DNA of 64,000 nucleotides from the NCBI RefSeq assembly GCF_000617845.2, contig NZ_DF820425.1, forward strand, positions 1,309,690 through 1,373,689. The letters are read 5' to 3'. The stretch is from Bradyrhizobium sp. DOA9. GTDB taxonomy: Bacteria; Pseudomonadota; Alphaproteobacteria; Rhizobiales; Xanthobacteraceae. This document shows positions 16,733 through 25,056 of the stretch, piece after piece (position 1 is the first letter of the stretch; every line of letters starts with the position of its first letter). The translations under genes were made by a program, and so were the position numbers. The notes below the pieces were generated by a model, which saw only the letters and a list, made by a program, of their open reading frames with translations, did no database searches and was not told the origin of the DNA.

Positions 16733-17779
16733 ATGAATTCCAGCTTCGACGATCCCGATTACGACTATGCCGCGTCCGTCGCCGGGCGGGCGATGCGGAG
16801 CATGGCCGAACAGCGGATTGCGCCGGCCCCCGCGAATTTTGCCGTCTGGTACCAATATTTCGCGGGCAGCCACGACGATCTACGTAACGCGATTGATCTC
16901 CTGATCGACCACAATCGTCCGTTCGATGCCCGAACCAATCAGGCTCTGTTCGAGACCTACGTCGCGCCCCAGGTGAGTGCGGTCGTGGTCGACACGTCCG
17001 AGCGGCTGCAGGCGCTCATGGGGACGGCGAAGGAGTTTCTGGCGACTGCGATTGCCGACAATCATTCGCAGATGCAGGTCATCAGCCAGGTGGCCGACCA
17101 GGGCAAGGCCGGTGTCGATCCAAAGCTGCTGGTCGCCCAGCTCATGAACGAGCTGGCGCGGGCAGCCACGCGGGCGACGCGGCTGGAGGCAGGCTTTGCT
17201 GAAAAGACCCGCGAGCTCGACGTGATCCGCGATTCGCTGTCGCGATCCGAGCAGCGCGCCCGGACCGACACGCTGACCGGCCTTGCAAACCGGCGAGCAC
17301 TCGACGAATTCCTGCGCAAGGCGCAAACCACTGCGGAATGGGGTGAGCCGCTCAGCGTGCTGATGCTCGACATCGACCACTTCAAGTCCTTCAACGACAA
17401 TTTCGGCCACGGGGTCGGCGACCAGGTGTTACGGTTGATGGCGAAAGTGTTGCGCGAGAAGGTTCGCGCGCAGGACCTGCCGGCCCGCTATGGCGGCGAG
17501 GAGCTGATCGCGGTGCTGCCGGATGCCGACCTTGCCACCGCCGCCGACATCGCCGAGCGGATCAGGCGTGCAATCGCCGACGCAAGGATCACCCGCCGCT
17601 CGACCGGCGAGACCCTACCCGGCATCAGCGTGTCAATCGGCGTGGCGCAATATCGGCAGGGTGAAGCGGTCACCGATCTCATCGAGCGCTCCGACCGCGC
17701 GCTCTATCTCGCCAAGGGCGGTGGCCGCAATCGCGTGGTGACGGAGATCGAGCTCGATCGCGCGGGAGCTGCGGGCTAG
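16733..17779 (+). CDS. Diguanylate cyclase with I-site (soluble GGDEF protein)
   Basis: The 348-residue protein has no membrane segment. The N-terminal 165 residues are helical and of unknown role (FAVWYQYFAGSHDDLRNAID). A coiled-coil-like linker (SRSEQRARTDTLTGLANR) leads into a GGDEF domain that makes cyclic di-GMP. The active-site signature is GGEEL at residues 254-258. An RAQD inhibitory site at 245-248 is exactly five residues upstream, so product inhibition is likely. The last E-E-L in place of E-E-F is unusual but the acidic residues are kept. The stop overlaps that of the next, convergent GGDEF gene in the four bases CTAG. Confidence 0.92.
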   Translation: MNSSFDDPDYDYAASVAGRAMRSMAEQRIAPAPANFAVWYQYFAGSHDDLRNAIDLLIDHNRPFDARTNQALFETYVAPQVSAVVVDTSERLQALMGTAKEFLATAIADNHSQMQVISQVADQGKAGVDPKLLVAQLMNELARAATRATRLEAGFAEKTRELDVIRDSLSRSEQRARTDTLTGLANRRALDEFLRKAQTTAEWGEPLSVLMLDIDHFKSFNDNFGHGVGDQVLRLMAKVLREKVRAQDLPARYGGEELIAVLPDADLATAADIAERIRRAIADARITRRSTGETLPGISVSIGVAQYRQGEAVTDLIERSDRALYLAKGGGRNRVVTEIELDRAGAAG

Positions 17780-19479
17780 GCGCTCGCCGCCATCATCATC
17801 TCCGCCGTGCCGGTCTCGATCGCCTGCACGCGGTGCTCGACGACGTTGTTGCGGCCGCGGTGCTTGGCGGCGTAGAGCGCGGCGTCGGCGGCTTCGATCA
17901 GGTCGCCCGGGCGCAGGGTCTCGTTCGGCTTGGTCGCAGCGACGCCGATCGAGACGGTGACGATCATGTGGTGCGAGGTGATGTGCGGCAGGCAGAGCCT
18001 CAGCACCGCCGAACGCACCTGCTCGCCGATCTCGACGGCGCGCGTCACGTCGGTGTTCGGTAGCAGCAGGCAGAACTCCTCGCCGCCGTAGCGGGCCGCG
18101 AAGCCCATCGTGTCGGCGGCGATGCCGGACAAGGATTCGCCGAGCCGCGTCAGGCAGGAATCGCCTTCGAGATGGCCGTAGGTGTCGTTGAACAGCTTGA
18201 AATGGTCGACGTCGATCATCAGAAGCGCGAGCTCGCTGCCATATTGCTGCGCGCGCATCCATTCGAAATCCAGCCGGCTCTGGAAGCCGCGGCGATTGGC
18301 GAGACCGGACAGCATGTCGATCGAAGCCATCACCGTGAGGCGATCGTTGCTTGCGATCAGCTCGCGCTCGCGCTGGCTCAGCTGCGCGGCCATCGCGTTG
18401 AACGCGCGGGCGAGCGGCACGAACTCGGCGGGCAGGCGATTGCGCGCGGCGCGGGCCGAGAGGTCGCCTTCGCCGAGTCGCTTGGCCATGTCGGCGAGCA
18501 TCTCGATCGGCTTGATCACGAGTTTTTCGGCGGCGATCAGCGCGCCGAGCAGGACGAACATGAGCACGAAGGCGAGCTGCAGATAGGCGGTGCGGATGTC
18601 GCGGCTGACCGCCGCGGATACCTTGTCCTCGTCGATGCTGGCGATCAGGCGGGCATTGGTGCCGGCGATGCGGATATAGCTGACCGCGCGGCGGGAGCCG
18701 TCGGCGGCGAGGAAGGACAGCGCACCCTCATCCTGATCGGAGCGCAGCGCCTTGTCGGCGATCGCGGACATCAGCGGCATGTTGTCGAGCGGACGGCCGA
18801 CCGCGCTGTGCTGATCGGCCGGTGCCGCCAGCACGGTGCCCGCGCTGTCGACCAGCACCGCGGTGATACCGGCGCGGCCGCCCAGATTGTTCATGACCTT
18901 CGACATCCAGTCGAGATTGACGGTGGCGAGCACGACGGCATCGGCCACGCCGCTGAAGGCGGACACCGGATAGACCGCCATCACCGTCGGCGTGGGTACC
19001 GGCCGCGACATGATGAAGTCGCTCAGCACGAAGCGGCCGGTTTCTTGGGCCTGCTGGAAGTACGGCCGGTCACTGAGATCGAGGCCGACATACATGTAGT
19101 TCGTGGCGCATTGGATGCGGCCGTCCTGGCCGGCGATCAGAAGCGTGCGGATCCAGGGCAGGCTCGACGGCAGGCTCGCGCGCAGCACGTCGCAGCTCTT
19201 GCTGATGCCGCCGGCGGAGGCGCGGATGAAGGCCTCCGATTTCAGGATGGTCTCGACCGACGAGATCACCTGGCGCTGCGCATCGGCGCTGTGCCTTGCC
19301 ACAATGGTGAATTCAGCCGCGGCCTGCGCGATTTGCCGCGCGCGCGTGTCTTCGAGGGAACGGATGCGCTCGACCATCAAGGGCGCCACGAGAATCACCG
19401 CGAGCAACGCGAGCCGCGCCCGGATTCCGAGAACCTGCTTGAGTTTCGCGCGCTTGCGATTGAGACTGACGCTTGCCAT
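17776..19479 (-). CDS. Membrane diguanylate cyclase with Cache-type sensor, HAMP and GGDEF
   Basis: The 567-residue protein has a TM helix at about residues 19-38 and a periplasmic dCache-like domain to about residue 300 (contains RTLLIAGQDGRIQC and DLSDRPYFQQAQETG). A second TM helix (LQLAFVLMFVLLGALIAAEKLV), a HAMP linker and a GGDEF domain follow, with GGEEF at 465-469. The RxxD inhibitory position holds DTMG, so no I-site is seen. It probably senses a small periplasmic ligand and makes c-di-GMP. It is tail-to-tail with the other cyclase, sharing CTAG at the stops. Confidence 0.92.
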   Translation of the reverse strand: MASVSLNRKRAKLKQVLGIRARLALLAVILVAPLMVERIRSLEDTRARQIAQAAAEFTIVARHSADAQRQVISSVETILKSEAFIRASAGGISKSCDVLRASLPSSLPWIRTLLIAGQDGRIQCATNYMYVGLDLSDRPYFQQAQETGRFVLSDFIMSRPVPTPTVMAVYPVSAFSGVADAVVLATVNLDWMSKVMNNLGGRAGITAVLVDSAGTVLAAPADQHSAVGRPLDNMPLMSAIADKALRSDQDEGALSFLAADGSRRAVSYIRIAGTNARLIASIDEDKVSAAVSRDIRTAYLQLAFVLMFVLLGALIAAEKLVIKPIEMLADMAKRLGEGDLSARAARNRLPAEFVPLARAFNAMAAQLSQRERELIASNDRLTVMASIDMLSGLANRRGFQSRLDFEWMRAQQYGSELALLMIDVDHFKLFNDTYGHLEGDSCLTRLGESLSGIAADTMGFAARYGGEEFCLLLPNTDVTRAVEIGEQVRSAVLRLCLPHITSHHMIVTVSIGVAATKPNETLRPGDLIEAADAALYAAKHRGRNNVVEHRVQAIETGTAEMMMAASA

Positions 19480-19588
19480 TTTCGCTACCCACCCCGCGGG
19501 CTAAGGTAAAGCGAAGGGTTCAAAAACTGTTTCTTGAACTCGGTAAAATTGGACCTAACTCGGGTTCGGGTCACAGCCAAGAGACGTC

Positions 19589-20278
19589 ATGACAGAAGCC
19601 AACGACGCGCCGGTAACCGGCCATTCACCAAACGCGCTCGCCGCGGTCGAAGCCGAAATTGCACGCGCCTGCAGCGACGCGCGGCGTGACCGCGCCTCGG
19701 TCACGCTGATCGCGGTGTCCAAGACTTTCGCGGCGGATGCAATTATCCCGGTCATCGCCGCCGGACAGCGCGTATTTGGCGAGAATCGGGTGCAGGAGGC
19801 CAAAGGCAAGTGGCCGGCATTAACGTCTGCTTACCCCGGTATTGCGCTGCATCTGATCGGCCCGCTGCAATCCAACAAGGCAAAAGAGGCGGTCGCGCTG
19901 TTCGACGCCATCCATTCGGTCGACCGTCCGAGCATTTGCCAAGCGTTAGCCAAGGAAATCGAATCCCAAAACAAGCACCCGCAGCTGTTCGTCCAGATCA
20001 ACACCGGCGAGGAGCCGCAGAAGGCCGGCGTTGCGCCTGGCGAGGCCGATGCCTTCCTTGCGAGCTGCCGCGACACTTATGGGCTGACGATCTCCGGATT
20101 GATGTGCATCCCGCCGGTCGACGAACCGCCCGCCGCGCACTTTGCGCTCACCGCCAAGATCGCCGCGCGCAATGGCCTGGCGAATCTCTCGATGGGCATG
20201 AGTGCCGATTTCCCCACCGCGATCATGCTGGGTGCCACCCATGTCCGCGTGGGCAGCGCGATCTTCGGGCACCGGTAG
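19589..20278 (+). CDS. YggS/PROSC-family pyridoxal phosphate homeostasis protein
   Basis: The 229-residue PLP-binding protein has a single alanine-racemase-like barrel and usually no enzyme activity. LIAVSKTFAADAIIPVIAAGQRVFGENRVQEAKGKW contains the PLP lysine (K45) and the family GENRVQE block. HLIGPLQSNKAK, FVQINTGEEPQKAGV, ISGLMCIPP and LSMGMSADFPTAIMLGATHVRVGSAIFG complete the signature. The family buffers PLP and affects amino-acid and keto-acid balance. It is monocistronic here, divergent from the preceding cyclase gene. Confidence 0.94.
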   Translation: MTEANDAPVTGHSPNALAAVEAEIARACSDARRDRASVTLIAVSKTFAADAIIPVIAAGQRVFGENRVQEAKGKWPALTSAYPGIALHLIGPLQSNKAKEAVALFDAIHSVDRPSICQALAKEIESQNKHPQLFVQINTGEEPQKAGVAPGEADAFLASCRDTYGLTISGLMCIPPVDEPPAAHFALTAKIAARNGLANLSMGMSADFPTAIMLGATHVRVGSAIFGHR

Positions 20279-20350
20279 AAGCCGTCAGCGGAGAGCGTGC
20301 CTGGCAACCGCCATTGACGGCGCAAGGCGCACGATCGACGCTCACCCTTC

Positions 20351-20407
20351 GTGTCCCGGCTCTGCAGCGCATCGCTGAAGAAGCGCAGCGCTGCGTCCGG
20401 GGCACGA
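20351..20407. repeat. Imperfect palindromic repeat after yggS
   Basis: The outer arms GTGTCCCGG and CCGGGGCAC surround GCAGCGCATCGCTGAAGAAGCG-type internal sequence that also pairs with itself. It lies in the 162-bp gap between convergent genes and resembles a common Bradyrhizobium intergenic hairpin family. Confidence 0.6.
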
Positions 20408-20440
20408 GCAACGAAGCGCTGCGCTCACAATGGAGCGTGG

Positions 20441-21235
20441 TTACGCGAACCGCACCGACACCTTCCCCAATGCGCCAAAGTCCGCCGCAAATTCGTCGTC
20501 CGCCTTGATCGGCAGCGGCGGATGACACGTGCCCGTCGTCACCACCTGCCCTGCCCGCAAGGTAATGCCGAGCTCCCGCAGCTCGTTCGCAAGCCAGGCG
20601 AGCGCAATGCGGGGATCGCCAAGCACGTTCTTGCCGCGGCCGATATAGCGCTCGCCGCGCAGCGTGATCTGCGGCCGTTCCTCGACGAGATCGATCGCGC
20701 GCCAGTCTGCCGAAGTTGCCGCGCCGAGCACGAACAGATGGGCGCAGGCATTGTCGGCGATGAGCTGCGCTTCGCCGGCGCTCGCGAAATCGACAAAGCG
20801 CGAGTCGGGAATCTCGATCGCGGGATGCAGGGTCTCGACGGCGGCGAGCACCTCGTCGACCGTGTACGACGTCGCTCGGGGCGGCAGATCGCGCCCCATC
20901 CGGAAGGCGAATTCCGGCTCGCCGACGCGCATCTCGTTGCCCTTCATCGGCGCGATGCCGCCATCGGCGATCACGGTGTCGCTCATGATGCGACCGGCCA
21001 TGGGGCCCGCGACATTGATGTGTTTCTGCCCGGCCTCGCTCGTGGCCGCGATCTTCCACCCGAACAATGTCCCGCTCGATTGTCGTTCGAGCGCGGCCTG
21101 GATGGCGTAGCCGTCGGCGCGGCTCTTTGGCCGCGACCATGGGTCCAGTGCGTCAAGCTTGGTGCCGTCGCGCCAGTGCCTGGCCAGGACCTGGGAAGCG
21201 GCGGCGATCTGATCCGTGTCGAGCATGCCCCTCAC
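20441..21235 (-). CDS. MhpD/FAH-family hydratase (2-keto-4-pentenoate hydratase-like)
   Basis: The 264-residue protein belongs to the 2-oxopent-4-dienoate hydratase/decarboxylase family. Family segments include GYAIQAALERQSSGTLFGWKIAATS, VGEPEFAFRMGRDLPPRA with the metal-binding glutamate, IEIPDSRF and LANELRELGITLRAGQVVTTGTCHPPLPI near the end. The family adds water to dienoates from aromatic meta-cleavage; no other meta-pathway gene is nearby, so the physiological substrate is unknown. Its start overlaps the stop of the upstream L,D-transpeptidase gene by four bases. Confidence 0.85.
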   Translation of the reverse strand: MRGMLDTDQIAAASQVLARHWRDGTKLDALDPWSRPKSRADGYAIQAALERQSSGTLFGWKIAATSEAGQKHINVAGPMAGRIMSDTVIADGGIAPMKGNEMRVGEPEFAFRMGRDLPPRATSYTVDEVLAAVETLHPAIEIPDSRFVDFASAGEAQLIADNACAHLFVLGAATSADWRAIDLVEERPQITLRGERYIGRGKNVLGDPRIALAWLANELRELGITLRAGQVVTTGTCHPPLPIKADDEFAADFGALGKVSVRFA

Positions 21236-21825
21236 CCGATGATGATTCGTGTTCGCGGGCCGAGGCGCCGCAGCAATTGCAGCATCGCGGATTTCGTCAT
21301 GGAGACGCAGCCGGCGGTCGGGCCGAAATTGTCGCGGGCGAGGTGCAGGAACACCGCGCTGCCGCGGCCGGCGATGCGGGGTCGCGTGTTGTGGTCGATC
21401 TCGATGATGAAGTCGTAGAGATGGTCGGCCCGCTTGAGGCGGTCGCCGCCCTGCCCCTCACCTAGCCGGATGCTCTGGTTGTAACGGCGGTCCCGCGGAT
21501 CCTCGCACCAGGCGTCCACGCCGGTGATCATCCGGGCCGGCAGAAACGTTCGGGGACGGCTGTGCCGGTCGCCCCGCCACCATAATTGCCTGGGCCGGAA
21601 GCTGCCTCTGGGGGTGCCGCCATCGCCCTCCCGCTTGTTGGCGAGAATGCCGCCCCGCCCCAGCGCAACCGGGATGGTCAGCGCTCCCATCGTCAGCCAG
21701 CCCCGCCGCGGGTTTCCGGCAGCAGGCTTAACGCGGATCGCCGAGACCGGCCCGGCGTTTCGATTCCTGGTGTAACCGACTGAACCTGCTTTGTTTTTCA
21801 TGTGAACGTGCAATGTCGAATTCAT
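21232..21825 (-). CDS. L,D-transpeptidase (YkuD) family protein
   Basis: The 197-residue protein has the YkuD catalytic motif HLARDNFGPTAGCVSM, with His and Cys as expected for cross-link formation or lipoprotein attachment to peptidoglycan. Upstream conserved parts are GGTPRGSFRPRQLWWRGD and YDFIIEIDHN. No clear signal peptide follows the first Met; translation could start at the second ATG (21801), and the export route is unclear. The group resembles the short YafK/DUF-type members that begin with RxxxGN-like segments. It is coupled to the downstream hydratase through a 4-bp overlap. Confidence 0.85.
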   Translation of the reverse strand: MNSTLHVHMKNKAGSVGYTRNRNAGPVSAIRVKPAAGNPRRGWLTMGALTIPVALGRGGILANKREGDGGTPRGSFRPRQLWWRGDRHSRPRTFLPARMITGVDAWCEDPRDRRYNQSIRLGEGQGGDRLKRADHLYDFIIEIDHNTRPRIAGRGSAVFLHLARDNFGPTAGCVSMTKSAMLQLLRRLGPRTRIIIG

Positions 21826-22002
21826 TACAGGACATTCATCAAAACGGCCTGCTATTCTGGGTTAGAGTGCTTCTGGCTTGTGAATCGGTAACAGCCCACT
21901 ACTTCAACACGAACAACAATAATAACGGCGACCCTAAACTTCCCTCGCGGCTGGGTGCGGCATGGATGCGCGCCAAGCCGGACCCTAAAAGGATGACCCC
22001 CC

Positions 22003-22689
22003 ATGGCCAATGCCCGCAAGATCCTGATCGTGGATGACGATACCGATCTGCGCGATACGTTGGTGGAGCAATTATCGCTACACGAAGAATTCGAAGCTTC
22101 CGCTGTCGATACCGGCGCGAAGGGCGCCAGCGCCGCGAAGGCCAATTCCCCCGATCTGGTCCTGATGGATGTCGGCCTGCCCGATACCGACGGCCGCGAG
22201 GTCGTCCGCTCGCTGCGCAAGGGCGGCTTCAAGGCCCCGATCATCATGCTGACCGGGCACGACACCGATTCCGACACGATCCTGGGCCTGGAATCCGGCG
22301 CCAACGACTATGTGGCAAAGCCCTTCCGCTTCGCGGTGCTGCTGGCCCGCATCCGCGCCCAGCTCCGCCAGCACGAGGCCAGCGAGGACGCGGTGTTCTC
22401 GGTCGGGCCCTACTCCTTCCGCCCCGGCTCGAAGATGCTGACCGCGGCCAATGCCCGCAAGGTGCGCCTCACCGAGAAGGAAACCGCGATTCTCCGCTTC
22501 CTCTACCGGGCCGGCCAGATGCCGGTGTCGCGCGAGACCCTGCTCCAGGAGGTCTGGGGCTACAATTCCGGCGTCACCACCCACACGCTGGAAACCCACA
22601 TCTATCGCCTCCGCCAGAAGATCGAGAAGGACGCCGCCAACCCGGAGATCCTGGTAACGGAAGCCGGTGGCTACAAGCTGGTGCCGTGA
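22003..22689 (+). CDS. OmpR/PhoB-family response regulator
   Basis: The 228-residue two-domain regulator has a receiver domain at residues 5-120 with acidic pocket D11-D13, phospho-acceptor D56 in LVLMDVGLPD, a Thr in MLTGHD and Lys in AKPFR. A winged-helix DNA-binding domain follows, with VRLTEKETAILRFLYRAGQMPVSRETLLQEVWG and THTLETHIYRLRQKIE. No histidine kinase is adjacent, so it is an orphan regulator here. The ATG is preceded by AAAGGATG. A cyclic-nucleotide-binding protein gene follows 58 bp downstream on the same strand. Confidence 0.93.
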   Translation: MANARKILIVDDDTDLRDTLVEQLSLHEEFEASAVDTGAKGASAAKANSPDLVLMDVGLPDTDGREVVRSLRKGGFKAPIIMLTGHDTDSDTILGLESGANDYVAKPFRFAVLLARIRAQLRQHEASEDAVFSVGPYSFRPGSKMLTAANARKVRLTEKETAILRFLYRAGQMPVSRETLLQEVWGYNSGVTTHTLETHIYRLRQKIEKDAANPEILVTEAGGYKLVP

Positions 22690-22747
22690 TACGCTTCGAT
22701 GGCGTGCGAATCGTTTTAGATCGCACGCCTTCGAGCCTCGGACCTGA

Positions 22748-23191
22748 ATGTCAATCGACGATGATGTAGCGCTTCTCGAGCGTGTCCCGACATTGCGCCT
22801 GTTGGGAGACGCCTCGTTGCGCATGCTGGCGATCGGTTCCGAGCAGCGTGACTTCGTCCGCGGCGACGTGCTGTTCAATCTCGGCGACGACGCCGATGCC
22901 GGCTTCGTGGTCCAGCGCGGCGCCTTCCGGGTCGAGGACGGCGCCGGCGCCGAAATGATCGCCGGCCCCGGCGCGCTGATCGGCGAGCTCGCGCTGGTGG
23001 TGCCGATGAAGCGGCCCTCGAGTGCGGTCGCGCTGGAGCATTCCTCCGTCATCCGCGTCGCACGCAGCCTGTTCCAGCGCGTGCTCGAAAGCGACCCCGC
23101 CGCCGCCGTGCGCCTGCGCGATGAATTCGCGGTGCGCTCCAGCCAGATCGCCAGCGATATCCTGATGGCGGGTGCGAAGCTGACGTCGTAA
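22748..23191 (+). CDS. Stand-alone cyclic-nucleotide-binding-domain protein
   Basis: The 147-residue protein consists of one cNMP-binding beta-roll. GDVLFNLGDDADAGFVVQRGAFRV and the pocket-like GALIGELALVVPMKRPSSAVALEHSSVIRV (with the Gly-Glu-Leu-Ala segment of cAMP sites) are visible, then a short helical tail. No DNA-binding helix-turn-helix follows, so it is not a complete Crp/Fnr regulator. It may act by protein contact with the preceding response regulator's pathway, but that is inferred from adjacency. It converges on xth with a 6-bp gap. Confidence 0.87.
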   Translation: MSIDDDVALLERVPTLRLLGDASLRMLAIGSEQRDFVRGDVLFNLGDDADAGFVVQRGAFRVEDGAGAEMIAGPGALIGELALVVPMKRPSSAVALEHSSVIRVARSLFQRVLESDPAAAVRLRDEFAVRSSQIASDILMAGAKLTS

Positions 23192-23197
23192 GCGGGG

Positions 23198-24013
23198 CTA
23201 AACCTCCAGCGTCACCGTCACCGGCACATGGTCCGACGGCCGCTCCCAGCTGCGGGCATCGCGCAAAATCTTGAAATCGCTGACCGCGTCCTTCAGCGCG
23301 CGCGAGACCCAGATGTGGTCGAGCCTGCGGCCGCGATCGCCGACCGTCCAGTCGGCCGAGCGGTAGCTCCACCACGTATAGACCTTCTCCGACATCGGAA
23401 TGCGGTCGCGCGCGACGTCGACCCATTCGCCGGCTTCGAGCGCCGCCTTCAGCTTCTCGGTTTCGACGGGCGTGTGCGAGACGACTTTCAGAAGCTGCTT
23501 GTGCGACCACACGTCATTCTCGTGCGGAGCGACGTTGAGATCGCCGACCAGGATGTGGCGATCCTCACCGCGCGGATGCAGCGGCTCGCACGCCTTCATC
23601 TCGTCGAGGAAACGGAGCTTGTGGTCGAACTTCTCGTTCACGAGGGGATCGGGAATGTCGCCGCCCGCGGGTACGTAGAAATTATGCAGCACCAGCGGTC
23701 TTGCGATGCCCGCTCTCTCGCCGAACGAGACCGAGATGTGGCGCGAATCCACCTTGTCGCAGAAGGTGCGGATGTCCTTCGATTCGAACGGAATCTTCGA
23801 AACGATGGCGACGCCGTGATAGCCCTTCTGCCCGTTCAGCGCGACGTGCTCGTAGCCGAGCCGCTTGAAGCGCTTCAGCGGAAAGGCATCGTCGATGCAC
23901 TTGGTCTCCTGCAGGCACAGCACCTCCGGCCGCGCGCTCTTGAGAAACTTCGCGACCAGGTCGATGCGCAGCCGCACCGAATTGATGTTCCAGGTTGTCA
24001 GGGAAAGACGCAT
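23198..24013 (-). CDS. xth: Exodeoxyribonuclease III (AP endonuclease)
   Basis: The 271-residue EEP-superfamily nuclease acts in base-excision repair, cutting at abasic sites and removing 3' blocks. It begins LSLTTWNINSVRLRID (metal-binding Asn), then EVLCLQETKC (catalytic Glu), GYHGVAIVSK, HILVGDLNVAPHENDVW (Asp/Asn pair), DHIWVS and SDHVPVTVTLE (catalytic Asp-His). All catalytic positions are kept. It follows lolA after a 133-bp gap holding a palindromic repeat. Confidence 0.95.
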   Translation of the reverse strand: MRLSLTTWNINSVRLRIDLVAKFLKSARPEVLCLQETKCIDDAFPLKRFKRLGYEHVALNGQKGYHGVAIVSKIPFESKDIRTFCDKVDSRHISVSFGERAGIARPLVLHNFYVPAGGDIPDPLVNEKFDHKLRFLDEMKACEPLHPRGEDRHILVGDLNVAPHENDVWSHKQLLKVVSHTPVETEKLKAALEAGEWVDVARDRIPMSEKVYTWWSYRSADWTVGDRGRRLDHIWVSRALKDAVSDFKILRDARSWERPSDHVPVTVTLEV

Positions 24014-24037
24014 GGGAGCGGTCTAACAAACTCAATT

Positions 24038-24123
24038 CGTCATGGCCGGGCTTGACCCGGCCATCCACGTCTTTTTGTCCGACCACGAAACGTGGATGCC
24101 CGGGACAAGCCCGGGCATGACGG
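24038..24123. repeat. Palindromic dispersed repeat between xth and lolA
   Basis: CGTCATGGCCGGGCTTG with ATCCACGT (left) pairs with ACGTGGAT and AAGCCCGGGCATGACGG (right). It folds into a long hairpin and belongs to the CGTCATGxCCGGxCTTG intergenic family also seen at 48914-49000. Confidence 0.8.
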
Positions 24124-24146
24124 TCATCCGAGCGGCCACCAAAGTC

Positions 24147-24962
24147 TCAACCCGGCGACGGCGTGCCGTAATTGGTGAAATCGATCTTGAACATGTTGGG
24201 GTCGAGCTTCTTGCTCGAATCCAGATTGTACACCGCGATCGTGGTGTCGTAGCCCTGCGGGTCGGTGACGGTCCACTGCTTGAGCTGGCCGTCCTTCGCG
24301 CCGAACATCAGCAGGAGACGGCTGGTGCCGACCAGCGCCTGCTTCTCCTCGATGGTGACGCTGATGAAGACGTCGTCGGCGGAGACGCCAACGACATTGG
24401 TGTCCTTCATCAGGTCGATGCGATCGGACAGCAGGAAACGCAGTGGCGTCTGCGACAACGGATAGACGTCCTGGGTGGCGAGCTTGCGGTCGCGCACCAC
24501 GAGCGACGATCCGTCGGCGACGATGTCGATCGGGCTCGGCGCGTCGTATTCGAAGCGCACCTTGCCGGGCTTCTGGATGTAGAAATCGCCCTGCGTCTTG
24601 CTGCCGTCGGGGCCGACCTGGACGAAATTGCCGACCAACGTCTGCAGCGACGACAGATAGGCGCTGACCTTGGCCGCCTGCGCCTTCTGGTTGGCATCGA
24701 ATGTCTGGAAGATGCTGCTCGGCACGTTGCGCCGCGGATCCGGGATCACCGGATTGGGCGGCGCCTGCATCGCGCCGGTGACGGCCGGCCCGCCGGCGGA
24801 CGCGCCGCCGTCACGCCCCTTCGGCGCCGGCTTCGGCACCGGCACGGTCTGGGCGAACGACGCAGTGGCCACCATCGCGGCGGTGACGAGAAGCACGCCG
24901 GCCACGCGCGCGCCTCGCGCGGCGATGGTGGCAGTGAATCGAATGTCCGGATGTCTGATCAA
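24147..24962 (-). CDS. lolA: LolA-like outer-membrane lipoprotein carrier
   Basis: This 271-residue periplasmic protein shuttles lipoproteins from LolCDE to the outer membrane. The N-terminus has Arg residues then a hydrophobic signal segment (GVLLVTAAMVATASFAQT). A Pro/Gly-rich linker precedes the LolA domain, which starts near VSAYLSSLQTLVGNFVQVGPDGSKTQGDFYIQKPGKVRFEYDAPSP. The start is uncertain: the TTG at 24962, with a GGA 8 bases upstream, gives a good signal peptide. An ATG at 25106 is in frame but would overlap ftsK by 50 bp and bury the signal. It lies 94 bp after ftsK on the same strand. Confidence 0.88.
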   Translation of the reverse strand: MIRHPDIRFTATIAARGARVAGVLLVTAAMVATASFAQTVPVPKPAPKGRDGGASAGGPAVTGAMQAPPNPVIPDPRRNVPSSIFQTFDANQKAQAAKVSAYLSSLQTLVGNFVQVGPDGSKTQGDFYIQKPGKVRFEYDAPSPIDIVADGSSLVVRDRKLATQDVYPLSQTPLRFLLSDRIDLMKDTNVVGVSADDVFISVTIEEKQALVGTSRLLLMFGAKDGQLKQWTVTDPQGYDTTIAVYNLDSSKKLDPNMFKIDFTNYGTPSPG

Positions 24963-25056
24963 CGCGTCGTCCTGTATGAGTGGGCGCCTTTTTAGCGTGA
25001 TTTCGGGCAAAAGCAGATATCGAATTTGCGTGAAATGTTGTTCAGAGGCTCTTGCC

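Noticed and set aside
19820..19834. TTAA-N7-TTAC inside the YggS coding sequence
   Set aside because: It lies within a conserved gene, far from any promoter; a chance match is likely.
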